DNA of 64,000 nucleotides from Prinia subflava. Lineage: Eukaryota > Chordata > Aves > Passeriformes > Cisticolidae. The notes under the pieces are model-generated. The model did not search any database. It had not been told where the DNA came from and saw only the letters and a list, made by a program, of their open reading frames with translations. This document shows, in pieces, positions 14,401 to 28,464 of the stretch. The translations under genes and the position numbers were made by a program. The stretch covers positions 39,874,767 to 39,938,766 of the forward strand of contig NC_086251.1 in NCBI RefSeq assembly GCF_021018805.1. The letters run 5' to 3'. Every line of letters starts with the position of its first letter. Within the stretch, counting starts at the first letter, position 1.

Positions 14401-17209
14401 GCAAATACTCTCCCTCCACACTCAGGAAATTATTTGGTGCTTTATTTTACAGCCTTCCTCTTGCTCTGTCATACAAGGATGAGCTCAGCAGCAGTATCTG
14501 GCTATATCCAGCATCCAGGGGAACCAAGGAAGTAAGGCACATTGTCCAGTCCTAGCAGCTGTTATTCCTTGCCTCAGTGACAGCAAGGGTACCTGCTCTA
14601 TTTGTCAAGTCCTGATTCAAAAATCCAGACTCCTGAAGCTGTCAGAAGTATTAGAGAGCAATATTCTTTCCTCCTGCCTGATCCCAAAAGCTATTTTCCA
14701 CCCCTTCCCAACAGCCAAGATCTATAAAAGGAGCAAGCAGCATAATCCAGTGGTTTGGGTACCCTTTTTCCTGGCAAGAGGTGTTTCCCCATCTGTTCTC
14801 AAAAGAAAGGAGACCAGATGGATGGCCCAAGCCATCTGCACTGCAGGTCTGGGTGCAACAGTTCCAAGCTGCAGGAAGCTCAAGGTCCTCTCTCATCCAC
14901 ATACTTTCCTGAAATGCAAATTTCCCCATTTTGGATTTGGGCTCAGAGAATAGGGTCATAATGCAAAAGATAAAAATTTGCTAGTATACAGCTAAACTTT
15001 TCAGGAAGTATTTGATTGATGCACACAAAGGTACATGCAGATATAGTCTTTACATATGTTGTAAGGAATTTCTGCTCTTTCCTTATAGGATAAAGCACAC
15101 AAGAATGCAGACAATTAGAAAATACACTACCTGGCTGTAACATCTGCACACTCTGTTTGTCTTAACCTGGAAGACAACTGTATCTGTGACAGCAGGGTTT
15201 AGGAAAAATTCCTTCTATCACTGGATCTATAAACTAGGACAGGGTGGAGTTTGGGGTGTCTTTTTAATATTCTCATTCATTTTCTTTCACTTCAACTCTT
15301 TAAGTGGAGACTAAGTGAATCACCAAAAGTCATCCCTTGCTTCCAGGAGCAAGGATCTGTAAGAATACAGTAAGTTTAGTGATATCATTTTGCTTCTCAG
15401 GCCAGACACTTTAGCATTGTATTTAATAGAATTTGAGAAATCTTTCTAATGTTGATTTTCACAATTGCTCAACTCTTTTAATTTCTGAAGTCCAGTGGAA
15501 AATCTTGATGAGATTCGAAAAACTATGTAAAAACTCTGCATTTCTGTTGTTTATTGAAATCTACTGATGGATAGCACTTATACTCATCAGTGGATGACTA
15601 TTGTTTTTACATCTTCAAAACATTCTCAATTTTTTTATCCCTTTCATGTGTCTACCTCTTCTCTCTTCCACACTAAAGACCTCCATGCTGTTTAAACTTT
15701 TCTCATGAGGAGACTCAAATCATATGATGGAACTAACACAATTTTAGAAAAAAAACATAATAGTAACCTCAGATTTTCTGTTTGCTTCTTTACTACTATT
15801 CCCTAGTACAAAAAAAACCCTGATGGTTTACTAGGTGCTAATAGATAGCTGAAAGCTCCTGACCCATGCACAGAAAGTGATGGTAACAGAAAATCTGAGA
15901 CTTTTTGTCACCTTTCATCTGACTGCTTTGAAAATCTAGTGTCATTGCTAAGTTTTGCCATATCATTACTCAGCTCCCAGGACTACATATGAGTAGAATG
16001 AAATTATGATGTCCATTCACTGATCTTTCCTACACTGTACTTCCATTCCCCTCTACATTGCTAAAAATGTCTCAGTTTCTCCCTTTTCCTCCCTCTTTGT
16101 TAATTTTGCTCTTCAAAGCTCTTAAATAATCTAAAGACACCATAGGACAAAAGGAAAATTTTTTTCACAGATTAAGAGCTGGCTAGAAAACAGGCACAGA
16201 AGGATTGGAATAAATGGATGGAGCTTTTTGGTACAAGTATCTGGGTGTCCTGTGAATAGTGGGCTTTCAACACGTTGCTTTCTTGGTTCTAACCCTTGCC
16301 TCAAAATTATGCTCAAACACTTTAAGCCACCAAAACCTACTGCTGTGCTTCCTTTATTTTTTTCTGTGAGCCCTCTTAAACAGCCTCTTCTGTTAATTTG
16401 TCTGATTTTTATACCCCTTGCTGATTGAGATGATAGCATTTTTCTACTTGTCTTCTCCTGCCTCCCAAAAATGGAGAGAATTTTCCTTTGTGTTTCCATT
16501 ACTAATCACAATGGAATAATCATCAAGACTAAATTATCTCTATTGTCCTGCCTGATGAGTACACACTTGAACCATTGCTAGTCAGGGGAAGTGTATTCAT
16601 AGTACAGTAATTTTCATAGCAACAACTATATGAAAACATCAGGATTCACAGTAGAGTTTCCTTTTACTTTTACATTTTAAAAATTGTTTACTTCTACCTC
16701 ACCCTATTATGTCATTCTCTATCACTGAAGTATAATAAATAATTTGGAGTATCTGTTCAACTCACAATTGAAAATCCTAAAACAGATATTGAAAGAAAGT
16801 TCTCTTCTGTGGCACACCAACATCGAATTCCTGCTTCAAAGCTAAGAGGACTATAACAAAAGGATTATTTGTAGCAATCAACAATATTTCACCAGAACAC
16901 ATCAAGACATATAAAGGTCTCAGAAAGCCTTGAAGCTGTTTGTCAAGAATACAATTTCCACAGTTCGGAACAGAATAACTGCATTTTATTGGCAATATTA
17001 TTCTTAGACTTGCAATTCATGGCACTCTAAACACCTTAACTGACATCACACCTCTATTCTTGTGTGTTTTTTCCAGTCTGGGTATTGCAGAGGTGGTAAC
17101 TTCAGAAAAATCTTGCCTCAGGGTTTCCAGCTGAAGGTCCCATTTTCAATACTGATGAGCTTTCTGAACTATAAGTGCCTGGACTAAAATTTCCTGAGCC
17201 AAAAGTGTG
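11446..17209. other. Intergenic, no gene seen
   Basis: No gene, LTR or LINE recognised. The segment 14640-14960 is open on both strands for about 60-100 codons, but the peptides are not recognisable. 13150-13560 is strikingly AT-rich and lacks simple repeats. Confidence 0.7.
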
Positions 17210-17433
17210 CCTTGAAGATAAGGAAGAACTTTTTCACTGTGTGAATGAGCACACACCAGAACAGATTACCCAAGAGGTTGTGAATCTTCCTCACTGAAGA
17301 TATTCAAGAACTGTTTGGAATATACAACCCTGTGCCATGTGCTCTGGGATGATCCTGCTTGAACACAGAGCTCGACCTAGGTGACCCCCCATGGTCCCTT
17401 TCCAACCTTATCCATTCTGTGATTCTGTGATTT
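17210..17433 (+). mobile_element. CR1 LINE 3' fragment
   Basis: The sequence runs from GGAAGAACTTTTTCACTGTG through GCTTGAACACAGAGCTCGAC and CCATGGTCCCTTTCCAACC to the CR1 end ATTCTGTGATTCTGTGAT. It is in plus orientation and 5'-truncated. Confidence 0.9.
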
Positions 17434-20112
17434 AGTGTTGTGATTTTCCATTATGCAACTAGCTTTTTGGGGAAAAAAAAGCAAACCCAAACCCCAAAAA
17501 ACACTACAGGATAGATAACTAGTGTTTCACAGTTAGGTTCTCATTAATACCACTAATGCTATGCTCTTCAAGTGACACACTGCTATCTTTGCCTAGTGTA
17601 ACTAGTATCGTGTAGACACACAACAGTAAACCAGTTTTAACAAACACACATCCACGTGTTTTCTCTCCCATACAATAAAATAGCACCATCAGTTGCTATG
17701 CTAAAAAGTCTTTTCTCTTATTATATTAACTTTTTTCCATGTGTGCCTCATTATTTCTTCATGTTGATTACTCAGTGGAAGAGTTGGATTCTATTTAATG
17801 CTATGGAAAAGGTCAGGGACAAAAGGGAACTCGAGTCTCTGTTTGCCATTTTAAAAGAAAACTACCACACTTGTGTTAATATTTGCTTTCACTTACAGAA
17901 GGCATACTTAGGCTATCTGAATAGCAAATCATGGTGGGCAGTGTGAATTAAAAAGTACTGAAGTGAAGTTATTGATCTCAGGAGAAAGATGTAGACATGT
18001 AACAACTGATTCTTTTTCAACAAATCTCTGAAAATATTTGGGATTTCTGTGTTATGGTTAAAAGCTGTTGAGCTACCCACTTCAGAGAAGAGAAAAGGCA
18101 TTATTTGTATCTGATATCCAGAGAAGTAAAATAAGTAAACAGAACATGTATGTTAAAAGAAAAGGCTGTTACAATAATTGAAACTGAATGCAAACTAAAA
18201 GTTACTACAAAAAATATTTCTTTCAATAAAAATAAACTTACACAGGTACAGGATATGAATGACTTCTGGGTTTGGTCAGCTGGTTGATTATTTTTGGTGG
18301 AGGGAATGAACACATTTTTCAGTTGCTGCAATTCCAGTCTTAATTCATCAGACAGGCAGTAATTTTTAAATGCAAATATTACCTCTGCTTTCAAGCAATG
18401 GTGTCAGACCAGGTTTTCTAAGAGATAATAAAGGTCAGGATTTGAGGGTTGCTGCCTGGATCCATTAATAACATTCCAAAAATCAGTATATTTTGTATTG
18501 TGAAAAATTATTTGTTGAGAGGCAATATTTCATAACTTGCAGAAGCATTTGATGGCTACTTGTGAGAGTTTGCACAGACTGTAAAAAGAGTTCAGACAGG
18601 TCAGGATCTTCCAGAATAGGCTCTGACAGATACAAGCAATATTTACCTTGCCTGCTCTGCCTTGGTTATCAGAAGTAACCAACGCAATATATCCCTTCCA
18701 GCCTGGTATTATCTCTTCCCTCAAATTCATACATCCTTTTGCCTTCTTGCCCATCTTGTAAGTGGGAGCAAACAGAGAAGTTCAGCACAGGAAGATCAAG
18801 ACTGTCCCTGTTCCCAATTAGGAAAAGGCTGTAAGCAAAATGGAAAGTCCACTGAAGGAATATGCAAAAGACTACATTAAAAATGCAATTACCCTCCAGG
18901 TAGAAGAAAAATGGCAGGAAACTGCATCTTGGAAAAGTTGATACAGGATGGCATTTCCTCCCACACAGTTTTTGTACCAGTATGCTAATGTTGTATATTT
19001 GACAGTAGTCTGCTCCAGCTTCTGCATCTGTGACAGCCAAGGCATGAAACAGCATTTAAAATAACATTTGCTTATTATTTAAAGTAGTGTCTAAGTTCAT
19101 AGCTGCTATGGTATTAAAATATGACTCAGATAATCACTAGTTACTGTTCAATCCAAGATTGCATTTAAACTGGAGTTACTTATATGAAAATGGAATCCTA
19201 ATGCATATTAAATTCTGCCTTTAGACATGTTGTCTAAACACAGACACCCTGGAAACAATGCTTCATACATGTCAACACATCAGGAATGCTAAGAAAGCTT
19301 GTTATGTCTGAAGATTGCAAGGCATGTTCTCTTCTTCTTCTACATGGAATTAATGTAGGTGTTGTTTTGCTTTTTAACCTAGATTAACTTCCTTTTTGTT
19401 TTTATAAGCTTTTAAATATCTATAAACAACAGCTTGGTTCAGCTGTTCACTGCAGATTGACTTATTCAGTCTAATTATTTCTTTTCTTATGTTATATGAA
19501 AGCATTATTCATAAGTTCAATTTTACTGGAAGACTGATCTAAAAATATACCTGCATCTACAGTCCATTTTACACACTGAACAAACAGATAAACAACATAA
19601 TTAATTCCCTTTCACAAAGGTATTTTCTTTAAGAAAGTTGTACAGTTCAAGTCTACAGAATTAAAAAATTAAGTTGCACTAAGTGATCCAAAAGCACACA
19701 GATGGTTTTGAACTCTGCAGAGGTTGAGAACATAGAAGGCAGTTAACAGAAGTTTCAGACCAGAACTACCAACCAGGGAACAATGTGACATGGGGTGGTA
19801 GGGGAAAATTAAGAGTTCAGGATTGTGTCAGAGGCTGCTTCTAGTGACTCATTTGGCAAGAAGAGAATAGTTTCTTTGTATTAATCCTCAGTGTCTTTGA
19901 GTTCACCTGGAACAGGGAACATTTTCTGTAACTTGCCCAGAATGCACTCTATTTCCTTTCCCATGGCCTCTTCCAGAAGCACATCATCAAAATGTACCCT
20001 ACCCATTCAGCAGAGTACTCTGGGGAGCAGGGCATGAATAAGAAGAAAGTATCCATACCCAAAGAGAGCAAATACAGTGATGGTCACCATGCCCTCTCCA
20101 AGAGGAACTCAG

Positions 20113-20153
<41 letters not shown>

Positions 20154-21460
20154 ACAACACACCAGGTTTCTTCATTGCACCTAACTTTCTCTATTCCCAG
20201 TAACTTCTGAATTTACTTGTTTCACAAGGCAGACTTTTCACTATAGCCACATCCACACAGGCAAAATGTGCAGGCCAAAGCCACAGAGGAGGAGAAGGGG
20301 CACACAGGGAGAAACATCTTCATATATTTTGTCAGTACCTTCTCTTAGTTGACCAACATAACAACAAAAGCGTTCCTATTGAACATCAATGGTTTGAAAT
20401 ATTTCAGGATTATTAGTAGGTCAGGAATAAAAATAATCTATTTCCAAGATTCACAGCACAACAGTTTATACAATTCTGCTTCTTTCAATAGCTCACAACT
20501 TTTATCATCTAACATTTTTCTTCTTTCCAAAACAAATTTCAGCTTCCTTTGTGTATTGCTGCTTATTTTATTGCTTTCATTTCCATTTTCTGCCTTGCAC
20601 TAAATTTCACCACAGAGATTACACAACCATTCATATGTTCAGCAGGGCTAAACAATTACTGGACAAATCCCAAACCATCTTACTGCCTGGGGGCCAAGAA
20701 CAAGAGTTTTCACCTGTCTGCAAAACCATTCTTGGACTGGAATTACTGACCCTGAGAAAGTTCACATCATCATCTTTTCCTCCTTATTAATTTCACTGCT
20801 CATTTCCAATCAGCATGTTCCATCTTGAAATAATTACACTCAAGAGATTAGTTCTGCAGTTGTGTTCAATCTCAGAAGCTTCAATTACTTGCACTCATCA
20901 CAAACAACTTTGGCCCATTTTTTATGGTATTGAAAAAAAATTCTTAGAATTTCACTCTCCTTTCAGAAGGAAAGCACAGGAAAAAAAATAAAAAACAACC
21001 TTGTCATACAAACTACTGCAGTACCAAAGCACTGTCACTGTACCACCCTAGGAAGGAATAATGTGACAAGTGTATAATAAACATTTTAAACTTCTTTCTT
21101 CTTCAAGCTAAAATTATTGCTTGCCTCACATATTTAAAAAATAAAGCATATAAGTTGCAGTTAGGACTGTGATTTCCGGAGCAGAAATCCCAAAGTTGGA
21201 CAGAATCCCAGATTCACAATACAGTTGTGTGTTCCAGGTTGCAGGAAGCTCAGATTTACAGTCCTGGGATCACTGCTATTTGTGAAGTTTAAAACAGAAA
21301 CCAGCTCTTCCCACCATCAGCCCTGAGCTTGCCCTCCAAAAACAGTGCATTCCTAGATGCATACAGGAAGAGTTTCAACCATGAACACTGCCTGACTCAA
21401 GAAGAATTTTGAACTTTTGCAGTGTTACCAAGCACCACTTCCTTTCTCAACCTAGTATTT
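17434..21460. other. Intergenic, no gene seen
   Basis: Contains the A40 tract at 20113. The longest open frame (19055-18669 minus, 128 codons) has hydrophobic stretches but no recognised domain and no splice context. I treat it as chance. Confidence 0.7.
20113..20152 (+). repeat. A40 homopolymer
   Basis: Forty uninterrupted A residues are followed by CACAACACACC. There is no AATAAA in the preceding 60 bases, so a retrocopy tail is not supported. Confidence 0.97.
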
Positions 21461-21685
21461 TCATAGAATCATGAAATCCTTCAGGTTGGCGAAGACCTTT
21501 GAGGTACTCAAGTCCAACCCTTAACCTGGTACTGGCAAGTCCAGCACTTGCCACCAATTGCCCCTAAGTGCCACAACTACAGGAGGTGGTGACCCCACCA
21601 CTTGGCTGGGCAACCGGTTCCAAAGGTTGAAAAATCTTTCAGAGAAGAAATTTTTCATAATATCCAGTGTAAACTTCCCTTGGTT
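21461..21685 (-). mobile_element. CR1 LINE 3' fragment
   Basis: The plus strand starts TCATAGAATCATGAAATCCTT and carries AAGTCCAACCCTTAACCTGG, the reversed CR1 3' end. On the minus strand the KNFFSERFFNLWNRLPSQVV segment matches the conserved CR1 ORF2 C-terminus. It is truncated at about 225 bp. Confidence 0.92.
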
Positions 21686-22922
21686 CAGAAACTGAAGAGA
21701 AAATGGTAATGTGACACAGCTAGTAATGGTAGATTTACAAAGTTGTAAGAAAACTAAACATATTAAAAACAAACTTAGAGAAGCACCGAGCTGATATTTT
21801 GACTATCTGATGATGTGCAGACATAGGAAAGAAATACATCACCTTTTAAAACTGAGTTTTCACCTCTAGATTTATTACCAGTTTCTTTTAAAAGCATCCT
21901 ACAGAGTATACTGCTTCTAAACTAACATCAATATAAAGAAGAGATTGTTTAGGAGATGCTATCATACTACTCTAGTACTATTTCTTTCTAAACACATCTA
22001 TCATAAGCCTTTCTCCATCTCTCAGTATAAAAGCAGTAACCAAGGATAATTGCACTCTTTCAAAGATTGCTGAAAGGTCTGAACACAAAGAAAATCTTTT
22101 GACAACCCTTGTAAAATGGCCACAGAATTCCCAAAATTATGCATTTAACAGAGATAGAACATTGTATCTGCACAAGTCCATGGATACCTAAGGACACAAT
22201 CATTCAGCCTGGTAGCTGTATTGCAAGTCAGACTTCCAACCCTTTCTATGGCCTTCAGCTTTCAATACAGTCAATACACTTAAACATTCAATCTGCTGTT
22301 GCAGTGTAATTTTTATGTGTTGACTTTCTTGTTCTCTGTGACATTTGCTTTTCCCTTCCTTTATATATTCTTCCTCTGTCAGCCTGAGGCCTCCTTCTCA
22401 TAGTTGCATCTTTCACTATGCCATTAAACCACCTTTTCCTGTGATTCGTTGATTTTAACTCTTTCCAGCTAGTAACTCTATATTTCCATTTTTTATGAGA
22501 AACTGTCCACCAAACAGATGCCTGATTACACTTTCTGCTGAAAAACAAAGCAGATTCTCCTTTATTCTAATCCATTTTTTTCTTTTAATATAGCTGAAAA
22601 TTGGGCCCTAGATTCATATTTCCCCCTGAGTTAATACATTTACACCAATATTTCATGATAGAGTGGACTTGCATTTGGGGGATTCTTTGTTTAGGTTGGT
22701 CACAGTAGATACCAGTGTTCATAACGTTCAGAGACGGAAGTGTCTACTAGAAGTCACAAGGGTTTCTTTCAATGTCTTCCAGAACAACAAGGGGGCACAT
22801 TGAAATAGCAGGACAAGTGCAAGCAAAGAGCTTTTTTGAGGAAATATCCACAATTATTCTAACTTACCTGATCCAAACAGACCAAAGTAACAGAGATATA
22901 TGGGTTGATCTTACTGAAGATA
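21686..22922. other. Intergenic, no gene seen
   Basis: An 86-codon minus-strand open frame (22548-22288) is unusually Lys/Arg-rich, but I recognise no homology. Nothing else is supported. Confidence 0.65.
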
Positions 22923-23440
22923 CGTTCTGGTTTAGGGCAAATTTGGGCAGAAACCTCTGAATGGGGTCTCTCTGGAAAAGCAAACCCAAACGGCTTCTCC
23001 CACAGCTGTTCTGGGAAAAAAATCTCCTTAGAGAAAAGTGGAAAAAGCTATTTAACAAAGTGCCCACAAGCATAAAAAATGAATAATATGAAACAATAAA
23101 ATCTCTCATCACTCTGAAGTGAGATGGCAAATTCAGGAAGTCCTTACTGTGGTAGCTTGGCTCGCTCAATCTTATCTGTCCCTCTGACACTGGAAGAACA
23201 CCGAGGTCTAGGCCCCTGTGGGCCATGGTCTTGAGATCCTGGTATTTTTCAGTCCAGGACAGGTTTAAACAGTCCCAAGAAAAAGGAAAAAAAAAAAAAA
23301 AAAAACAGTCCAGGAAACTTCTGTCCCTCAGTTAGCTGAACAACTAAAGCAAAGGGGATCTCTGTCCCACTGTCTTTCCGTGCTTCAGACGAACACAGTC
23401 CAGGAGCTGGAATGCAGAGGAGTCAGAGCAATTTCTGAAA
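22923..23440 (-). mobile_element. Endogenous-retrovirus LTR, minus orientation, right edge uncertain
   Basis: Reading the minus strand, GGGTTTGCTTTTCCAGAGAG and AGGTTTCTGCCCAAATTTGC form the end of a passerine ERV LTR I recognise from memory. It is preceded by TTATGCTTGTGGGCACTTTG and AGGAGATTTTTTTCCC. The expected polyadenylation signal after the GTTAAATA stretch appears mutated. The U3 side includes an A19/T19 run at 23287-23305. The left edge near 22923 is clear; the right edge is a guess. Confidence 0.6.
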
Positions 23441-24066
23441 ACAAACTTGGTGCTTCTTTCCTACCTTTCCTTCTCAGAACCAGTCTTAAAGGTATAGAAA
23501 CAGTCAACTGCAGATACAAGCATCATAAAAGTCACTCTAGGACAAGATAATACAAAATGAATTCTGGTATCTTTGTTTAGAAGGAATGTAAAAAAATCCT
23601 GTTTCTTCAGAGTGCCAGAGAACTCAAAAGGAAACAAAAAGTCTTTTCTCAAATCTTCAGATTTGTCAATTGGTCAGTACCTAAGCTCAACACTGAAATC
23701 CAACATTTCTCTCAGAGGTTCCATGTTCTGTAGGCATATTTTAAATTTTTATTTTCTTTTGTCATTCCCTACTTTTTACACCTCTACAGCAAGGTTCCTC
23801 TGCCCATACAATGCTACTTTCTGAAGAGTCTGACCATACCACAACTAAGCAGTGGCACATGTAATTTAAGATGGAACTTGCTTTTGTTTAAGGAAAAATA
23901 GGTTTTCCCCATCATAACTGGCAAAAGATAGCATTTGTACATGCTGACTTTAACATTTTTTGCCCAAAACAAACAAAAAACTCCAATATCTACTTGCAAT
24001 TTCTGTGTTATATTTATAAGTGAGGACAACAAAGCTTTTTAGACTTAACATGAAATAGTACTAGTA
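23441..24066. other. Intergenic spacer between two LTRs
   Basis: No coding or repeat signature recognised. The unresolved right edge of the 22.9-kb LTR may extend into it. Confidence 0.6.
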
Positions 24067-24600
24067 TGTTGGAACCCTGGAGGCTGAACATTCCAGGCTT
24101 TCTGTGCTGAGGGACATTGACCTTCAGGCAGGAACTGTATTTGACTTGAGGCCATGGAACAGGCTTCCAAAAGGGACTGGGGTTGTGGGTGTGTAGTTTG
24201 AACAATATTGTGTGATCTCACAGGGTGAGAATCTAGATTTGGGGTTTTAGTATATAATGTATGGGACAAGATGGAGGATTCTGGGCATTGTCCAAGTCCT
24301 TCTTCTTCACCCTTCATGGGTTTGGGTGTTTTTTCTCCTAAATGGGTGGAAAAGGTCCACATTGCTGGTCTTGGGTGGTCATTATTGGATCAAAAGTATA
24401 AATAATATAGGTGTCATCTCGTTACTGGGTGATTATCTCTTAAATAACCTTGGAAAGCATTAGAGGCACTCCATTTTACCTTCATCCTCTAACTTGCTAG
24501 TTAGAGCTCACAGCTTGTGAGTCTGTAAAATAGACAAGATATAATAAACACTGAGTCTGAACACTGACTGTGACTCCCATTATTAATCCCAATCTTGGCA
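24067..24600 (+). mobile_element. Solo endogenous-retrovirus LTR, plus orientation
   Basis: About 534 bp runs from TGTTGGAACCCTGGAGGCTG to CCAATCTTGGCA. A TATA box (TATAAAT, 24397-24403) is followed 140 bases later by AATAAA (24543-24548) and about 50 bases of U5-like sequence, which is LTR order. The U3 is rich in GGGTTTGGGTG-type blocks. It resembles a frequent passerine LTR from memory. No pol or gag sequence adjoins it and no target-site duplication was confirmed. Confidence 0.7.
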
Positions 24601-27600
24601 GAAAAAGAAGCAAGATAATCACACAAAAATCACAAGTTCAGTTGCCTCCTCTTCTGTTTACTCTCGTAACAAATTCATGACTTAACTATTGTTAGTACTT
24701 CACCATAGAACAGTTAACCATAAGTCCTACTGCTTGTATTGCAGTAGGAGCATGGACTTTTTGTTGCCATTATGAAGTAAAGGAACTATCACTGTTGCAC
24801 GTATGTTCTCATGCAAGGATGACAAGATGAATATTCAGAAGTACATGTTAGCCTAGAGACACAACCCAACTCTTCTGAAAAATGTGTATTCCATGTTTGG
24901 TACAACGAAGTTTCCTGCAGTTGTAAGCTATTAAGCCTTTGTGTAAAAGCCTCTTTTAGCAAAATACCTTGAAGTCACTTGAAAAATGTGTGTGGTTTCT
25001 GGTAATTATTGCAACCACTAGTAAAACAGATATGAATTCCCACTCATCAGCTCTACAGCAATAGCAGATGTTTTAGTCATTAAACTGCAAGTCAAATATT
25101 TGTCAATTATTAAGCTACAGATCCTTGACATTTACCATGGCCATCCAGGACTCTCTAGTCCCTCTTCTATCCAACAATTAGGTTCTAGGAACACTTAAAT
25201 TTTTCCAATGGATGACCTTGGGTGTCGGGAAGACAGACTTACCTTAGGCTTTCTGGGTTGAGACAATTGGCAAGCGCTCTTTCCACCACAAAAAGGGCAG
25301 ATATAATTAGTTTTTAAAGCAGCATTCTACTTAAGAAAAAATGGTACACATGCAGTCTGAGCAGATTCTGAAGTTACTGGTTCAAACCAATATCAGGCCA
25401 AAACATTCTGCTTCCGTGGTAAATGGTTCCATTCATTCATCCTCCCAGACCTTCAGTTATTTATCTTTTAGAAGAAGAAATCCATTTCAGGGAGATGTGA
25501 AAAGGCAATGATACTAATTATTATGTTCCGTAGTTGTTCAACCTCGTAAACTAGTTCTTCTCTGAGAAGAAATCAGGATAACACAATTTTCCATCACACA
25601 GCTAAAGTCTTTGACAGATGAGTCACCAAGTCATAAGAATGATGAAATTAAAGTCACATTTACTAGTCTTTCCAGAATTACAGAAGCAACAAGAATGTGA
25701 CATAAAAAACTAAAGGTAAAGTAATAAATCAAAACTCTCCTAGAATATTTGTTTCCTAATACCAAATACTACCACAGATAGGATGCAATTTCAGAAGCTC
25801 TCTTGCTTTCAGATCCCATTATAGTTTTGGGCAATTTCAGTTATTTTTTTTTAACTGTTTGACTTAGCACATAATTTTCATCATGGGTATCATTGTACAG
25901 CTTTGGAACTATGCAATCTCATAGTCAGAAATCATCGAGTTTTGTTTCATCTTTCATATCTGAGTTTGGTTTTATTAAAAAAAGTATACTTTCCCAAGTG
26001 AAAGAAAATTGGTTTAAGACACAGACACTTAAGAACAAAAATACTGGTAAGGAATCTAGACTAGAGAAATAATGATTTCCTAGTTGTGTAATTTCTAACT
26101 CATTCAGCAGGATCTTCAAACTTTTCACAGATCCCTGGCCAATGGAAGCTTACGTTATGAATTTGAGGCATGAACTTACAGACTACTTACTTTCCTAGTT
26201 GTCATCTTAGAGAAATTAATCTGGCTACACACACAAAAACCCAACCACAGCTACGAACACTAACCAAAGGAAAAAATATAGGAGAGCCAAGTGGGATAGA
26301 GATCAGCTGTAAGCTGACATAAACAGTTTTTGGAAATTCAGGTCAGAGAATTGACACCTCCCCACCATGTTTTTAGAACACAACTACCTTAGATAGCAAG
26401 TGCATCGTGTTCATCACCTATTTGGATTTCTACCTAGGAAACACTGGCAGTGAATTCAGAAGAACTCTCTTGATCCCAGGAAGGTCATAGGAGAACTACT
26501 AGGAACTTACCGGATTATTAAGCACTCTTGTACCAATAAATTCATTTAACATCTGTTGTAAGCTAAAACCCTCATGGGTGCATCATTGAGACGCTTCTGC
26601 TTCATTGCACTTTTGTTTATAACATGAAGCTATATTTTCAAGTTGCAGCTGTGTCTAGAAACCCCATACAAACTAAAAGGAAATCTAGAAACATAGAAAA
26701 CTGGATTTTCCCCCTTTTTTAAAAAAAAAGCCACCAGATTTCACGGGAAAATGATTTAGAAGAAAAACACTGCAATTTCATAGATGTCCTAGAAAACATG
26801 AACAACAAGACTCAAAGTTACACATTTCTGCTGTGGAGCATGCTACATATTTTGTAGTATTTTTGACTCAGTTTCTACAGAGAAAAAACTAAATTACACT
26901 TATGAGAAGATGACCCTCCCATTGACAGCTTAGATCACTATTCCAATCTCCCCTTTCTCAGCCAGTTGACATCTACTGATATTCTACCAGAATCCTTCTA
27001 GGTATGGCAAATGTTTGTTTCTATAAAGAAATACACACAAGGGCACTCCCCAAAAACTGATCAGAGCTTGTATTTCTCAACACAAGCTTAGTTTTTCCAA
27101 CAACCACGGAGCATTTCTGCACAGTTACACAGCTGCTTGATACATCACAGCTGAGATAAATGCCTCAGGAGCTGTGGACCATTTCCAAAGGCTGGATGTC
27201 CTTGCAGAGACATTCTGCAAGTCTGTTTCAGAAGCAGAGTTATAGAGCCCCAAAGAAGTGCATAGGACAAGCTCAACAACAGGACTGCAGCTCGCTGCAT
27301 CTGACACAATTCTGGCACATTGGAGCTAGTATATTCCAGTGAAACACAGTAACATGTCTCAGAGCTGACACATCAATGCCAAGATCCACTCCCAGCTGGC
27401 AGTGTGGACAGGTTGCACGAAGTTTGGCTTCCTCCCATCCTCTAAGACTATCTCAGACAGCTTCACACCCTAAAGCGTACTTGCATGTCCTTGTGCCAAG
27501 TCCCAGGTTTCCATGCTACAAAGACATGTCATTTCACAGGTTCTGAATTCATCACTTCTACCCTGGATTATGTCTGAGTGAGATGGAGGCTCTGCATGGG

Positions 27601-28161
27601 GCTTGCAAGAGATTTACAGCAACTACTACAAGTATGCTGTGGTACTTGGCCTCAGTTCTCTAACACAGTTCCTGGCTCCAATTCACCTGGAACAGGCAGA
27701 GGCTCAGATTTCCTCAGCCTAGTAAGAGAAAGGCAAGAAAATCAGCAAGATCTCTTTCAGAGATGCTCCCCTCATTCCCCACACCAATTTTCACGTACAC
27801 CCTCAACACTCATGAAGAACAAAAGACTCTGTGTTTTGCTGTCCCTCATCTTCCCTCCTTCATCTGTATCTTGAATTTCTTTGTCAGGTCTCAGGTGAAC
27901 AGCTGTACTTTTGCAATGATCAGTGCAATTGCCTTTACTGCAGTCATCAGCTCAGCAATTCATCCCCTAAAGGAACAAAAATACACTTTTTTTTGTCCTT
28001 TTCTCCATCGATTTGGTTTTTAGCTGTTGAAGCACTCCTAAAGCCACATATAGCAAACTGAATTAATTCACCAAAGCCCTTAAGGCACAATCTCAGCATA
28101 CAAAAGAAACCTGCCCATAAGAAAACAGATTCACCACCTGCAAGACAAGCAACAACACTGC
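24601..28161. other. Intergenic, no gene seen
   Basis: Contains a small hairpin at 24725-24749. No other structure is recognised. Confidence 0.65.
24725..24749. repeat. Inverted repeat, 9-bp stem, 7-nt loop
   Basis: TCCTACTGC (24725-24733) pairs with GCAGTAGGA (24741-24749). It is short and may be fortuitous. Confidence 0.7.
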
Positions 28162-28188
28162 TAAAATAAATAAATAAATAAATAAATA
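28162..28188 (+). repeat. TAAA tetranucleotide microsatellite
   Basis: About six TAAA units, with one imperfect unit at the left. Confidence 0.9.
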
Positions 28189-28464
28189 GAAAACTCCAGT
28201 TACATCCTTCTAGTGAGATTAAGTACAGGGACTGTAAAACCAATGGTTAAAATGCCAGCATGAAAAGGTTAGAGTACTCCTTTTACTATGAGGTGTTAAG
28301 AGAAATGTTTTTCTTTTCCTCCCACCAGTATCTGACATCCTAAAGGGGGATAAAACCCAAACACTCATGGAAAACAAGACATTCATCTTAAAAAATAAAA
28401 TAAATAAACCTTATAATTTTGAGAAAAATGTGTTTAGGCTACATGTATATTGCAGCAGCCCTCT

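Noticed and set aside
18669..19055. 128-codon minus-strand open frame
   Set aside because: No recognisable domain, no splice context and it overlaps other open frames. Hydrophobic low-complexity composition fits chance.
20006..20024. Sequence similar (18/19) to the tandemly duplicated motif at 52096
   Set aside because: A 19-bp near match is expected about once by chance in a window of this size, and the flanks do not match.
22288..22548. Basic 86-codon minus-strand open frame that looks like a DNA- or RNA-binding peptide
   Set aside because: Lys/Arg content comes from AT-rich codons. I recognise no family and it has no exon structure.
25200..25310. Short GC-containing segment considered as a tRNA or tRNA-derived SINE
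   Set aside because: No cloverleaf or A/B-box arrangement could be made to fit.
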